A stretch of 64,000 nt of DNA, from contig NZ_CP015136.1 of assembly GCF_001618865.1 (NCBI RefSeq), positions 6,545,001 to 6,609,000 of the forward strand. The letters are read 5' to 3'. The translations under genes were made by a program, and so were the position numbers. Below are positions 37,048 through 44,911 of the stretch, in pieces; within the stretch, counting starts at the first letter, position 1, and every line of letters starts with the position of its first letter. Origin of the DNA: Luteitalea pratensis. GTDB taxonomy: Bacteria; Acidobacteriota; Vicinamibacteria; Vicinamibacterales; Vicinamibacteraceae. The notes beneath the pieces were generated by a model, which made no database searches, was not told the origin of the DNA, and saw only the letters and a list, made by a program, of their open reading frames with translations.

Positions 37048-37160
37048 GGGTAACGGGTAACGGGTACCGGGTACCGGGTACCGGGTACCGGGTACCGGGT
37101 GCCGGGTACCGGGTGCCGGGTACCGGGTCGCGGATCGCGGATCGCGGATCGCGGATCGGA
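37048..37160. repeat. Sixteen-unit heptanucleotide tandem array
   Basis: Perfect 7-base phase with a changing consensus along its length: CGGGTAA x2, CGGGTAC x5, alternating CGGGTGC/CGGGTAC x4, CGGGTCG, then CGGATCG x4. It lies upstream of the ketoreductase in a 414-base gap (36986-37399) with no gene. Confidence 0.85.
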
Positions 37161-37208
37161 GACTCGGGTAGGGCGCGGGAATCGGGACTGGGAATTGGTC
37201 TCGGGTTT

Positions 37209-37258
37209 GGTAGGGCCGGCTCTCCGAGTTTGGTAGGGCCGGCTCTCCGAGCCCGGCC
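37209..37258. repeat. Family A REP, one half copy and one full copy in tandem
   Basis: GGTAGGGCCGGCTCTCCGAG stops after the loop and is followed three bases later by a complete copy of the same stem (37232-37258). Confidence 0.8.
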
Positions 37259-37301
37259 TCACCCGACCAACGCTGCGAGATGGCGCCCGGGCATTCGCGG
37301 T

Positions 37302-37358
37302 GCCCGTCTGGCAAGCCCGACGGCTACACCACGCGTAGCGGTCGAGCTTGCTGGACCG
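37302..37358. repeat. Degenerate family B REP pair
   Basis: GCCCGTCTGGCAAGCCCGAC, then GGCTAC, is the minus copy. GTAGCGGTCGAGCTTGCTGGACCG is the plus copy with stem mismatches. Confidence 0.55.
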
Positions 37359-37399
37359 GAACCTCGCGCTCAGAGATGCCGGTGACCCGTGCCGGAGCG

Positions 37400-38620
37400 T
37401 CAGTTGATGTGAAGCAGAAGGCAGTAGTTGGTACCGCCGCTGGCGAAGCTGTTCACCAGCACGTAGGGCGACTCGAGCGATTGCGGCGTCGCAATCACCC
37501 ACCCGAGGGAACCGCAGGACGGATCGGGATCGGTCAGCCCGGCCGTCGGCGCCACGACGCCGCGACCGGCCGCCAGGACGGCCGTGACGAGCGAGGCCGC
37601 TCCGGACATGCCGCCCTCGCCGATCGCGCCCTTGACCGACGTGGTGCGCACCGGTCGGCCGCCGAAGACCTCGGCGATGGCCTGCGCTTCCAGGCGATCG
37701 AAGTCCACCGACCCGTTGGCCGCCGCATAGACGGCGCCGACCTGTGCGGGTGTGACCCCACCCTCTTCGAGCGCGGCGCGCATGCAGCGCACCAGTGGTG
37801 CCGCCTCCGTGGGCCAGGCGTTGAGCGCCGTCAGGCCCGAAGTAGCGCCGAGGCCGACCACCTCGGCGAGCACCGGCGCTTGGCGAACCTCGGCGCGGCC
37901 ACGTTCCTCGATGATCGCGACAAAGCCGCCCTCGCCCATCACGAAACCGTTCCTCGTGCGGTCGAACGGCCGCGCACCTTCGGGAAATGCACCGTCGTGC
38001 GAGAGGACGCCGAACCAGTCGTGCACCTCGAAGTAGAGGTCGTAGATGTCCTCGGCGCCGCCGGTGACCAATGCACCGGCCTTGCCGGCGCGGACGAGGT
38101 CGGTGGCCAGCGCCAGCGCCGCGAGCCCCGATGCCTCCTTGTAGCTCACCGTCGTGTTCGGACCGCGCAGCTTCTCCTCCAGTGCGATCAGGCTGGCTGC
38201 GGCGTTGCCCACCGTGTTGCTGAACAGCATCGGTGGCGCGCCTGCGGGTCCGAGTTCGAGAAGGCGGTCGAGGAACTCGCCCGTCGAGTGGACGCCGCAC
38301 GTGCTCGTGCCCAAGACGACGCCGATGTCGTCATGGCCCTCGCTCGTGCGTGGCAAGCCGGCCGACTCGAGCGCGAGACGCGCAGTGGCGACCGAGAGAG
38401 CGCCGACCTCGTCCATGCGCCGCAGCTTCATCGGGTGGACGAAGGCAGCCGGGTCGAAGTCCGACAACTCCGCCGCCTGCCGTGCACGGCGCGCAGAGAC
38501 ATCGAATGTCGTGATGGGGCGGATGCCCGACCGCCCCTCGAGCATGGCGTCGAGAAACGCGGCAGTCTGGCCGAGGCTGGAACAGGCAGCAACACCAGTG
38601 ATTGCGGCCCGTCGTTGCAC
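37400..38620 (-). CDS. Chain-length-factor-like ketosynthase (KS-beta), catalytic residues lost
   Basis: Thiolase-fold KS homologue of 406 residues. The usual catalytic Cys is Glu162 (TVSYKEASG), the first His is Asn302 (AAANGSVDFD) and the second is Glu335 (KGAIGEGGMSGAAS). All three active residues are gone while the fold motifs (GEGGFVAIIE, NSFASGGTNYC) remain. This is how KS-beta/CLF partners in type II systems look. It probably pairs with the intact KS at 30.6 kb and sets chain length. The GTG start follows from the divergent gene 25 bases away. It heads the minus-strand operon. Confidence 0.85.
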   Translation of the reverse strand: MQRRAAITGVAACSSLGQTAAFLDAMLEGRSGIRPITTFDVSARRARQAAELSDFDPAAFVHPMKLRRMDEVGALSVATARLALESAGLPRTSEGHDDIGVVLGTSTCGVHSTGEFLDRLLELGPAGAPPMLFSNTVGNAAASLIALEEKLRGPNTTVSYKEASGLAALALATDLVRAGKAGALVTGGAEDIYDLYFEVHDWFGVLSHDGAFPEGARPFDRTRNGFVMGEGGFVAIIEERGRAEVRQAPVLAEVVGLGATSGLTALNAWPTEAAPLVRCMRAALEEGGVTPAQVGAVYAAANGSVDFDRLEAQAIAEVFGGRPVRTTSVKGAIGEGGMSGAASLVTAVLAAGRGVVAPTAGLTDPDPSCGSLGWVIATPQSLESPYVLVNSFASGGTNYCLLLHIN

Positions 38621-38645
38621 GGCGGGTACGTTAACATTTCGATTG
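38621..38645. promoter_or_regulatory. Compact bidirectional promoter centred on GTTAAC
   Basis: Only 25 bases separate the start codons of two divergent operons. The palindrome GTTAAC (38630-38635) gives TAACAT as a -10 eight bases before the plus-strand ATG. It gives TAACGT seven bases before the minus-strand GTG. Both transcripts would be almost leaderless. Confidence 0.5.
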
Positions 38646-39341
38646 ATGGCTCTACAACGGGCGCTTCGCCGTGTCTTCGCCACAGCGATGGCCCTCGGGA
38701 TGGCCAGCGCGGCAGCGGCCACAGCGCGCGTCGCCCCCGTCGGACAAGGAGGTCTCTCGCCCGCCTCCGGCGGCGACCTGTTCGACGAGATCTATCGGCG
38801 GGGAGCCCCCGTCGAGAAGACGCTGACCACCGTGTCCGCCTCCTTTGTCGAGACGACGACCTCCACGTTGCTGAAGGCGCCCCACGTGGCGCGCGGCACG
38901 CTCGTGGGTCGGCGCCCGCGCCAGGTCCGCCTCACCTATACCGGCGCCGATGCGCGAACCGTGATCGTGGACGGCAATACGCTGGCCCTGGAGTGGCCGG
39001 CCCGCAACCTCAGGGAGACACGCGACATCAGCGGCATGATGCGGCGCACCGAGCGCTTCCTCGTGATGTCGACACCGGCGGAACTCCGCAAGCACTTCGA
39101 TATCGTGGCGGCGGAGGCGCGGGACCGGGTCGGATCGTGGCGGGTGACGTTCACGCCGAAGCGCAAACAAATGGGGGAGAGCGTCTCGCGCGTGGACCTG
39201 TGGATCGACCAGGGCTCACTCGTCCTGCACGCCCTGAAGTTGGAGTATCCCGGCGGCGACACGCGGCTGATGGAGTTCAGCGACGTACGCATCAATCCTC
39301 CCGTCGCACCCGATGCGTTCGCCACGGCCGCCCGGCGCTGA
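38646..39341 (+). CDS. LolA-like outer-membrane lipoprotein carrier
   Basis: Periplasmic protein of 231 residues with a signal peptide (ALRRVFATAMALGMASAAAA) followed by a LolA-type half-barrel. Strand pattern SASFVETTTSTLLKAPHVARG is typical of the LolA-like proteins in aryl-polyene loci. These carry a lipid-linked product or lipoprotein across the periplasm. It is first in the plus-strand operon with an MMPL exporter, a GT2 and an acyltransferase. The start is taken right after the bidirectional promoter. Confidence 0.82.
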   Translation: MALQRALRRVFATAMALGMASAAAATARVAPVGQGGLSPASGGDLFDEIYRRGAPVEKTLTTVSASFVETTTSTLLKAPHVARGTLVGRRPRQVRLTYTGADARTVIVDGNTLALEWPARNLRETRDISGMMRRTERFLVMSTPAELRKHFDIVAAEARDRVGSWRVTFTPKRKQMGESVSRVDLWIDQGSLVLHALKLEYPGGDTRLMEFSDVRINPPVAPDAFATAARR

Positions 39342-39371
39342 TCGGGCGACGCGAACCGTGATGCTCTCCTC

Positions 39372-41825
39372 GTGACTCGTCTGGTTCAGGCCCTCATGAC
39401 CGGGGCCCGCGCGCGCCGCGGCCTCGTGCTCGTGCTCGCCGCTGCGTTGACCATCGCCAGCCTGGTGCCAGTGCTGCGCATCCGCTTCGGAACCGACGTG
39501 CTGCAGCTGATGCCGCGCGAGTCCGGCGCCGTCGACGCCTTCGAGACGTACCTCGAGCGCTTCGGCAGCCTCGACACGCTCTACGTGTTCGTCGAGGCGC
39601 CGTCCGACGGCGCGATCGCCGATTACCGCGACTATGTGGACGCGCTCGCCGATGGCTTTCGAGCGCTGCCCGATGTGACTCGCGTCGACACCGGCCGGCT
39701 CGACGCCTCGCGTGACTGGGCTTACCTCACCGATCGCCAGCTGCTCCTGCTCGACGACGCGGGCTTTGCCGAGGCGCTGGCGCGGATGACGCCCGAACGC
39801 GTGCCGGCACAGGTGGCGCGCACCCGGGAATTGCTCGCGCTGCCCGCGCCCGGCGTCAAGGCGATGGCGCAACGCGATCCGCTCGGCTGGTTCGAGCTCA
39901 CGAGCGCGCGCCTGCAGGGCGCCGCGGGCGTGCTGCGGATCGATCCGTCAAGCACCGACGGCTACGTCACTCCGGACGGCCGCGCACAGTTGCTCGTCGT
40001 GCATCCGACGCAGCCGCCATTCGACACGGCATACGCGCGCCTGCTGATCGCGGACGTCGCCGGAGCCGAGGCTCGCGTACGCGCGAAATTCGCGCCGCAG
40101 TGGGCCGACGAGGATCTATCGCCGCCGCGGACCGACGTCGCCGGTGGTCATCGCACCGCCATCGAGACCGAGTCGCTGATGCGCGGCGAGGCCGCGAGCA
40201 ACACACTCTGGTCGATGGTCGGCGTGCTGGCCCTGCTCTACCTCGCGTTCCGTAACGCATGGCTCGTGCTCTTCGGCACGCTGCCGATCCTGCTCGGGAC
40301 GCTGGTCACGCTCGCCCTGCACCAGGTGGCCGGCGTGCAGCTCTCGGCCGCCGCGACAGGTGCATCGGCAATGCTCTTCGGACTGGGCGACGACGGCCTC
40401 GTACTGCTGTTTGTCGCCTACCGGGACCGCCTCGCCCGCGGCCTGTCGCCGATCGATGCGGTGCGCGATCTCGGCGGCATCGGCGTCAGCGTCCTCCTCG
40501 GCGCCGTCACGACCGCCGCCACCTTCCTCGGCCTCTCGTTCATGTCGTTCCCGAGCCTGCAGCAGCTCGGCATCGTCGTCGGCGTGGGGATGCTGCTGAC
40601 GGTGTTCTTCACGCTCACGGTGCTGGTCGCGGGTCTGCCCGGCAGGGCATGGGTGGAGCGGTCACGGGACCTGTCGATGCCCGGACTCGGTCCGTGGGTC
40701 GACCGCCATCGACGCGAGATTCTCGCCCTCGCGATCGCGATCTCGCTGCCGCTGGGGTGGGGGCTCACGAAACTGCACGTCGACCCTCGTGTCGAGCGCC
40801 TCCGTCCGGTGACTGCGGGTCTGGCGCTCGAGACCGAGATCACCGAGCGCTTCGGCCTGGCCAGGGATGTCTACCTCGTGTTGAGCCGCGGTGCCGCGCT
40901 CGAGCCACTGCTGGAGGCGCACGAGGCCCTCGACGGCCGGCTGGGGACCACTGAAGGCCTCGCGCATGTGGGCCCCACGGTCGTCCTGCCATCGCAGACG
41001 GTACAAGCAGCACGCCGGTCGCAGTTGGTCGCGACGCCAGACGAGCGCGCCGTGGCTGACGCCGTTGACGCGGCCGGCGACGCGCAGGGCTTCGTGGCCG
41101 GCACGTTCACTCCTTTCCGTGAACGCCTCGGACGCGTGCTGGACCCGGCGCAGGCACTCACCCTCGACGGCCTGCAGGGCCATGGCCTCGGCGATATCGT
41201 CGGCCGGTTCGTGCGGCGCGACGGCCCCGACTACCTCGTCGCGACGTATGCCACGGCGGCCACACCGGCGGCGCTCTCGGCCCTGCACACGGCGATTGCG
41301 CCCGATGCGCGGCTGACCCTGACCGGGCTGCCGATGGTCAACGCGGCGCTGGGGGCACGATTCCCGCGCGAGTTGGCGGCCGGTATCGGCGCCGGCGCGT
41401 TGGTCGTCCTGTTCCTGATCTGGCTCGAGTTCCGCAAGGTGGGCCCGACGCTGCTGGCCCTGATCCCCACCATCTGCGGCATCATCTGGGGGCTCGGCGC
41501 GCTCGGGTGGGCGGGCGTCGTGCTCGACCTGTTCAGCGTCTTCGCGATCCTGATGTTCCTCGGCATCGGTGTGGACTACGGCATCCATCTGCTCCACCCC
41601 ACCCTCGACGGTCACGCCGGGATCTCGGAGACGCTGTCGCTCGTCGGGCCGGCCCTGCTGCTGGCAGGGGGCACGACGATCGTCGGCTTCGGTGCGCTCG
41701 TGTGGTCGGCGTACGGGCCGTTGCACTCGCTCGGTCTTGTCTCGGTGGCGACGATCACCTCGGCGCTGCTGGCCTCCGTGCTGGTGCTCCCCGCCGTCGT
41801 TCTCGCCCGGGGGCGGACGCCGTGA
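39372..41825 (+). CDS. MMPL/RND-family exporter
   Basis: Transporter of 817 residues with the classical layout: one helix, a large periplasmic loop (about 45-255), a five-helix block, then the same again (helix about 435, loop to about 640, second block). Motifs such as GDDGLVLLFVAYRDRL in the first block and GIGVDYGIHLLHP in the second are the conserved Asp-containing RND helices. It probably drives export of the polyene lipid with LolA. The start is GTG 30 bases after lolA, and the stop overlaps the GT2 start (GTGA). Confidence 0.9.
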   Translation: MTRLVQALMTGARARRGLVLVLAAALTIASLVPVLRIRFGTDVLQLMPRESGAVDAFETYLERFGSLDTLYVFVEAPSDGAIADYRDYVDALADGFRALPDVTRVDTGRLDASRDWAYLTDRQLLLLDDAGFAEALARMTPERVPAQVARTRELLALPAPGVKAMAQRDPLGWFELTSARLQGAAGVLRIDPSSTDGYVTPDGRAQLLVVHPTQPPFDTAYARLLIADVAGAEARVRAKFAPQWADEDLSPPRTDVAGGHRTAIETESLMRGEAASNTLWSMVGVLALLYLAFRNAWLVLFGTLPILLGTLVTLALHQVAGVQLSAAATGASAMLFGLGDDGLVLLFVAYRDRLARGLSPIDAVRDLGGIGVSVLLGAVTTAATFLGLSFMSFPSLQQLGIVVGVGMLLTVFFTLTVLVAGLPGRAWVERSRDLSMPGLGPWVDRHRREILALAIAISLPLGWGLTKLHVDPRVERLRPVTAGLALETEITERFGLARDVYLVLSRGAALEPLLEAHEALDGRLGTTEGLAHVGPTVVLPSQTVQAARRSQLVATPDERAVADAVDAAGDAQGFVAGTFTPFRERLGRVLDPAQALTLDGLQGHGLGDIVGRFVRRDGPDYLVATYATAATPAALSALHTAIAPDARLTLTGLPMVNAALGARFPRELAAGIGAGALVVLFLIWLEFRKVGPTLLALIPTICGIIWGLGALGWAGVVLDLFSVFAILMFLGIGVDYGIHLLHPTLDGHAGISETLSLVGPALLLAGGTTIVGFGALVWSAYGPLHSLGLVSVATITSALLASVLVLPAVVLARGRTP

Positions 41826-42508
41826 AGGTCTGCGTGCTGATCCCGGCATTCAATGAGGCTCGGACGATCCCGAGCGTCGTCGCGGGTGCCGCCGCCAGGG
41901 TCGCGCAAGTGCTGGTCGTGGACGACGGATCGACCGACGGCACCGGCGAGGCGGCCGCGGCCGCGGGCGCCGAGGTGATGCGCCTGGGCCGCAACGGCGG
42001 CAAGGGCACAGCCATACGCGCAGGGTTGGCGCGCGTGTTCGAGGGCGACGCGACGCATGTCCTGTTCATGGATGGCGACCTGCAGCATCGACCGCAGGAG
42101 ATACCGGGGCTGCTCGCCGCGGCCGAAGCGACGGGCGCCGCGATGGTGATCGGCGAGCGCGTGTTCGTACGCGACGAGATGCCGGCGGCGCGTTATTGGG
42201 CCAACGTGATCGGCAGCTGGGCCCTGGCGACCCTGCTGGGAGTGGACCTCGTGGACACGCAGTCCGGCTTCCGCGTGGTGCGCACCGACGTGTTGCGCCA
42301 CATCGAGCTCGAGGCGACCGGCTACGAGTTCGAGACGGAACTGGTCGTGAAGCTGGCACGCCGTGGCGCGCGCATCGCCCGTGTCCCGATCGAGGCCGTC
42401 TACGGCACCGAGAACAGCAAGATCCGCCCTGTGCGCGACACGACGCGGAACATCGTGCTGGCGCTCGTCTACCGCTTCCTGCGACGCAGCGGGAGGCCGG
42501 CGGCATGA
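41822..42508 (+). CDS. Family 2 glycosyltransferase (polyprenyl-phosphate/dolichol-phosphate mannose synthase-like)
   Basis: Cytoplasmic GT-A enzyme of 228 residues. Motifs are VCVLIPAFNEARTI, VDDGSTDGT and the metal-binding DGDLQHRP, and TQSGFRV and TGYEFETELV lie before the end. No membrane segment. Aryl-polyene loci usually encode a GT2 of this type, which is thought to add the sugar or head group that joins polyene and lipid. The GTG start and the stop overlap both neighbours (GTGA and ATGA). Confidence 0.88.
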   Translation: MKVCVLIPAFNEARTIPSVVAGAAARVAQVLVVDDGSTDGTGEAAAAAGAEVMRLGRNGGKGTAIRAGLARVFEGDATHVLFMDGDLQHRPQEIPGLLAAAEATGAAMVIGERVFVRDEMPAARYWANVIGSWALATLLGVDLVDTQSGFRVVRTDVLRHIELEATGYEFETELVVKLARRGARIARVPIEAVYGTENSKIRPVRDTTRNIVLALVYRFLRRSGRPAA

Positions 42509-43686
42509 GCACCAACGCACCGGTGCGCTGGGTCACGCACCGGCTGAACGGGACGTTCATCGTCGGCGGCAGTTACCTGGGGTCGCGGTATGCGCCGCTG
42601 CCGCTGTCGTGGCCGGTGGCGCATGCCGGCGCGTGGATCGTCAGCCATGCGATGTCGAGCGTGCGTGATGCGCTGGTCGACAACCTGCGTGCCGTGTTCC
42701 CGCACGAATCGGAGGGCCAGTTGCGGCGCCGCGCCTATCGCACCTGCCACACGTACACCGACGACTGGATGGACTTCATGCGATCGCTCTCGTGGTCGCG
42801 TGCGCAAGTGCTGGAGCGCTTCTCGTACGAGCGTGCCGATCGCCTGACGGATGCCCTCGCGCTCGGGCGTGGCGTCATCCTGGTCACCGGTCACTTCGGC
42901 AACTGGGAAGCCGGCGCCGTCCTGATGAAGGCCTTGCAGGTGCCGCTCACGGTCGTCGCGATGCCGGAGCCGGATCCGAACGTCAACTGGATCCGCCATC
43001 GCGTGCGGACCGAGTTGCAGGCCGACACGATCGAGGTCCGGCAGTCGCTCGATACGCCGCTGCAGATTCGCCGACGGCTCACCGAGGGACGCACGGTCGC
43101 GATGTTGATGGATCGGCACGTGGAGCGGGACCGCGTGCCAGTGACGATGTTCGGACGACGTACGCACTTCCTGGGCGCCCCTGCCCTGCTCGCGTACCTG
43201 ACCGGGGCACCACTGGTGCCGATTTTCCTCGTCCGCGAGGGACGCGGGCGCTTCCGGGCCCGCCCGCAGGAGCCGATCATCATCGACCGGGCAGGAAACC
43301 GCGACGAGCTGGTCCTGCGCGCCGCGCAGCAGGTGGCGACACTGCTCGAACGCGAGATCGAGGCGCGGCCCGAGTGCTGGTACCAGTTCTATCGGTATTG
43401 GGAAGACCAACCGGAGACGAACGCTGAACGTCGACTTGTCCGCCGTAGCCTCGGCGAAGGCGGAACGCCGGACGCCGAACCGCCAACTGCGGAACGGCCG
43501 GAGACGAACGCTGAACGCGGAACGCCGCACGCCGAACGGCCAACGCCAAGTGCCGAACGTCGCACGTCGGACGCCGCCGCTGCCGCGTCGCCCCAACGTG
43601 GATCGGCATTGGAAGGTAGGGCCGGCTCTCCGAGCCCGGCCCAGAAGGCCGTAAGCCTCCCGATTCCCGGCAAGGACGCGAGCTGA
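42505..43686 (+). CDS. LpxL/HtrB-like lipid acyltransferase with repeat-encoded C-terminal tail
   Basis: Acyltransferase of 393 residues related to late lipid A acyltransferases. The HX4E motif is TGHFGNWE (about residues 131-138), with MLMDRHVERD and RAGRGRF-type segments after it. Homology ends near residue 303 (WYQFYRYWE). The remaining 90 or so residues are encoded by repeats: a family C hairpin, a heptanucleotide run that translates as 7-residue units (ETNAERG, TPHAERP, TPSAERR), and a family A REP (EGRAGSPSP). The enzyme body is normal in length, so it is probably active in joining the polyene to a lipid. The ATG overlaps the GT2 stop (ATGA). Confidence 0.85.
   Translation: MSTNAPVRWVTHRLNGTFIVGGSYLGSRYAPLPLSWPVAHAGAWIVSHAMSSVRDALVDNLRAVFPHESEGQLRRRAYRTCHTYTDDWMDFMRSLSWSRAQVLERFSYERADRLTDALALGRGVILVTGHFGNWEAGAVLMKALQVPLTVVAMPEPDPNVNWIRHRVRTELQADTIEVRQSLDTPLQIRRRLTEGRTVAMLMDRHVERDRVPVTMFGRRTHFLGAPALLAYLTGAPLVPIFLVREGRGRFRARPQEPIIIDRAGNRDELVLRAAQQVATLLEREIEARPECWYQFYRYWEDQPETNAERRLVRRSLGEGGTPDAEPPTAERPETNAERGTPHAERPTPSAERRTSDAAAAASPQRGSALEGRAGSPSPAQKAVSLPIPGKDAS
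43422..43641. repeat. Family C, heptanucleotide and family A repeats within coding sequence
   Basis: TTGTCCGCCGTAGCC...GGCGAAGGCGG (43431-43464) is followed by about fifteen 7-base units of GAACGCC/GGACGCC type. GGTAGGGCCGGCTCTCCGAG plus CCCGGCC closes the block (43615-43641). All of it is translated. Confidence 0.8.
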
Positions 43687-44787
43687 GTGGACCCGGTTTC
43701 GCACCTGATGCTCGGGCGGATGGTCGCGGCCGTACGCACGTCGCGCAATCTGCCACGCGGCGTCGTCGCGGCAACGGTGCTCGGCGGGATCGCTCCCGAC
43801 ATCGATGCCGCGCTGCTGGCTGTCGGATGGGACGTCTATCTGCGATGGCACGAGCTCGGCACGCATTCCCTGGCTGGCACGCCGCTGGTCGCGATCCTCA
43901 CCGCGGTCGTCGTGCGGCCCTGGGTGCCGGCAACGTCGCTCCACGCACTGGTGTGGGCGGCCTGGCTCGGTGCCATGAGTCACGTCCTCTTTGACACCTA
44001 CTCGGGCGCGACGATTCGGCTGCTCTGGCCGATCACGTCTCAACCCTTCTCGATGCCGGTAGTAGCGATGGCCGATCCGCTGGCGATCGGCGTGCTGCTG
44101 GTGGGCGCGCTGGCCCTGTGGGTCTGGCCGCGCCGGCCGCGCACGGCAGCGATGCTGACCCTCGCCCTGCTGCTGGTGATCGCTGCGGTGAAACTGACGA
44201 CGCGGACACGGGCACTGGCCGCCTACGTAACGCATGTCGCCGCCACGGAAACGCTTCCGCAGGAAACTGCCGTCCAAGCCGCCTGGGGATCGTGGCGCGA
44301 GTGGTTCATGTACGACCGGCTGCCGGACGGGACGGTACGCGCGTTTGCCATCGACGGGTGGTCGAAGACCCTGCACCCGCGTTTCTCGCACGACGCGAAC
44401 CGTGAACGCGCATTCGCTCGCGACTCGCTCGCGCAGTTCGCCACCGCGCGCAACTTCGCCCCCGTGTACCCGTTCGCCTTCGCCACATGGCGCCAGACCG
44501 AGGAAGGCGCGGTCGTGTTCTGGTCTGATGCGCGGTTCTGCGGGACAGCGGCCGAGCTCCCCGACCCGCAGGAGGGCGTGCCGCATCAGGACGTCCGCCC
44601 GGCGCGAGGCCCGCTGCGCTGCGCGCTGTGGTTCGGCGGATCCCTCGACGCGCAGGGCCACCCGATCGAAGCACTCGTCTGGCTCGGCGGCCACCTTCAG
44701 CGACGGCCGCCGGGATTGTGGGGGATCGCGGAAAGGATCGAGGACGGAGGAGGGAGGACGGAGGACGGAGGAAGGATCGAGGAATGA
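43687..44787 (+). CDS. YdjM/DUF457-like metal-dependent hydrolase, membrane-bound
   Basis: Membrane protein of 366 residues. The N-terminus carries the YdjM-type signature (DPVSHLMLGRM, GGIAPDIDA, HELGTHSLAGTPL and HVLFDTYSG) with His and Asp residues that bind metal, followed by about four membrane helices. A soluble C-terminal half follows. The final residues (IEDGGGRTEDGGRIEE) come from a heptanucleotide run. The GTG start directly follows the previous stop, so it is the last gene of the plus-strand operon. The substrate is unknown. Confidence 0.8.
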   Translation: MDPVSHLMLGRMVAAVRTSRNLPRGVVAATVLGGIAPDIDAALLAVGWDVYLRWHELGTHSLAGTPLVAILTAVVVRPWVPATSLHALVWAAWLGAMSHVLFDTYSGATIRLLWPITSQPFSMPVVAMADPLAIGVLLVGALALWVWPRRPRTAAMLTLALLLVIAAVKLTTRTRALAAYVTHVAATETLPQETAVQAAWGSWREWFMYDRLPDGTVRAFAIDGWSKTLHPRFSHDANRERAFARDSLAQFATARNFAPVYPFAFATWRQTEEGAVVFWSDARFCGTAAELPDPQEGVPHQDVRPARGPLRCALWFGGSLDAQGHPIEALVWLGGHLQRRPPGLWGIAERIEDGGGRTEDGGRIEE

Positions 44788-44897
44788 GGACCGAGGGAAC
44801 AGCGACGGCCGAGGGGCGAGGTAGGCTGTCGCTCGAACCTCTGGTTTCCGTCCTACCTCACTCCTCTGTCTTCACTCCTCTGTCTTCACTCCTCAGT
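44738..44897. repeat. Heptanucleotide runs at the operon end
   Basis: GGACGGA/GGAGGGA units (44747-44790) start inside the preceding gene. After 65 bases there is a pyrimidine run of CACTCCT and CTGTCTT units (about 44855-44897), which sits just before the stop of the convergent gene. Confidence 0.7.
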
Positions 44898-44911
44898 CCT
44901 GTTCGGGGGCT

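Noticed and set aside
35826-37160. Telomere-like repeats
   Set aside because: Heptamer units are internal, vary in consensus from site to site and lie between genes of an operon.
38154-38645. Upstream extension of the LolA-like gene
   Set aside because: It would overlap the CLF gene antisense; the signal peptide starts at 38646.
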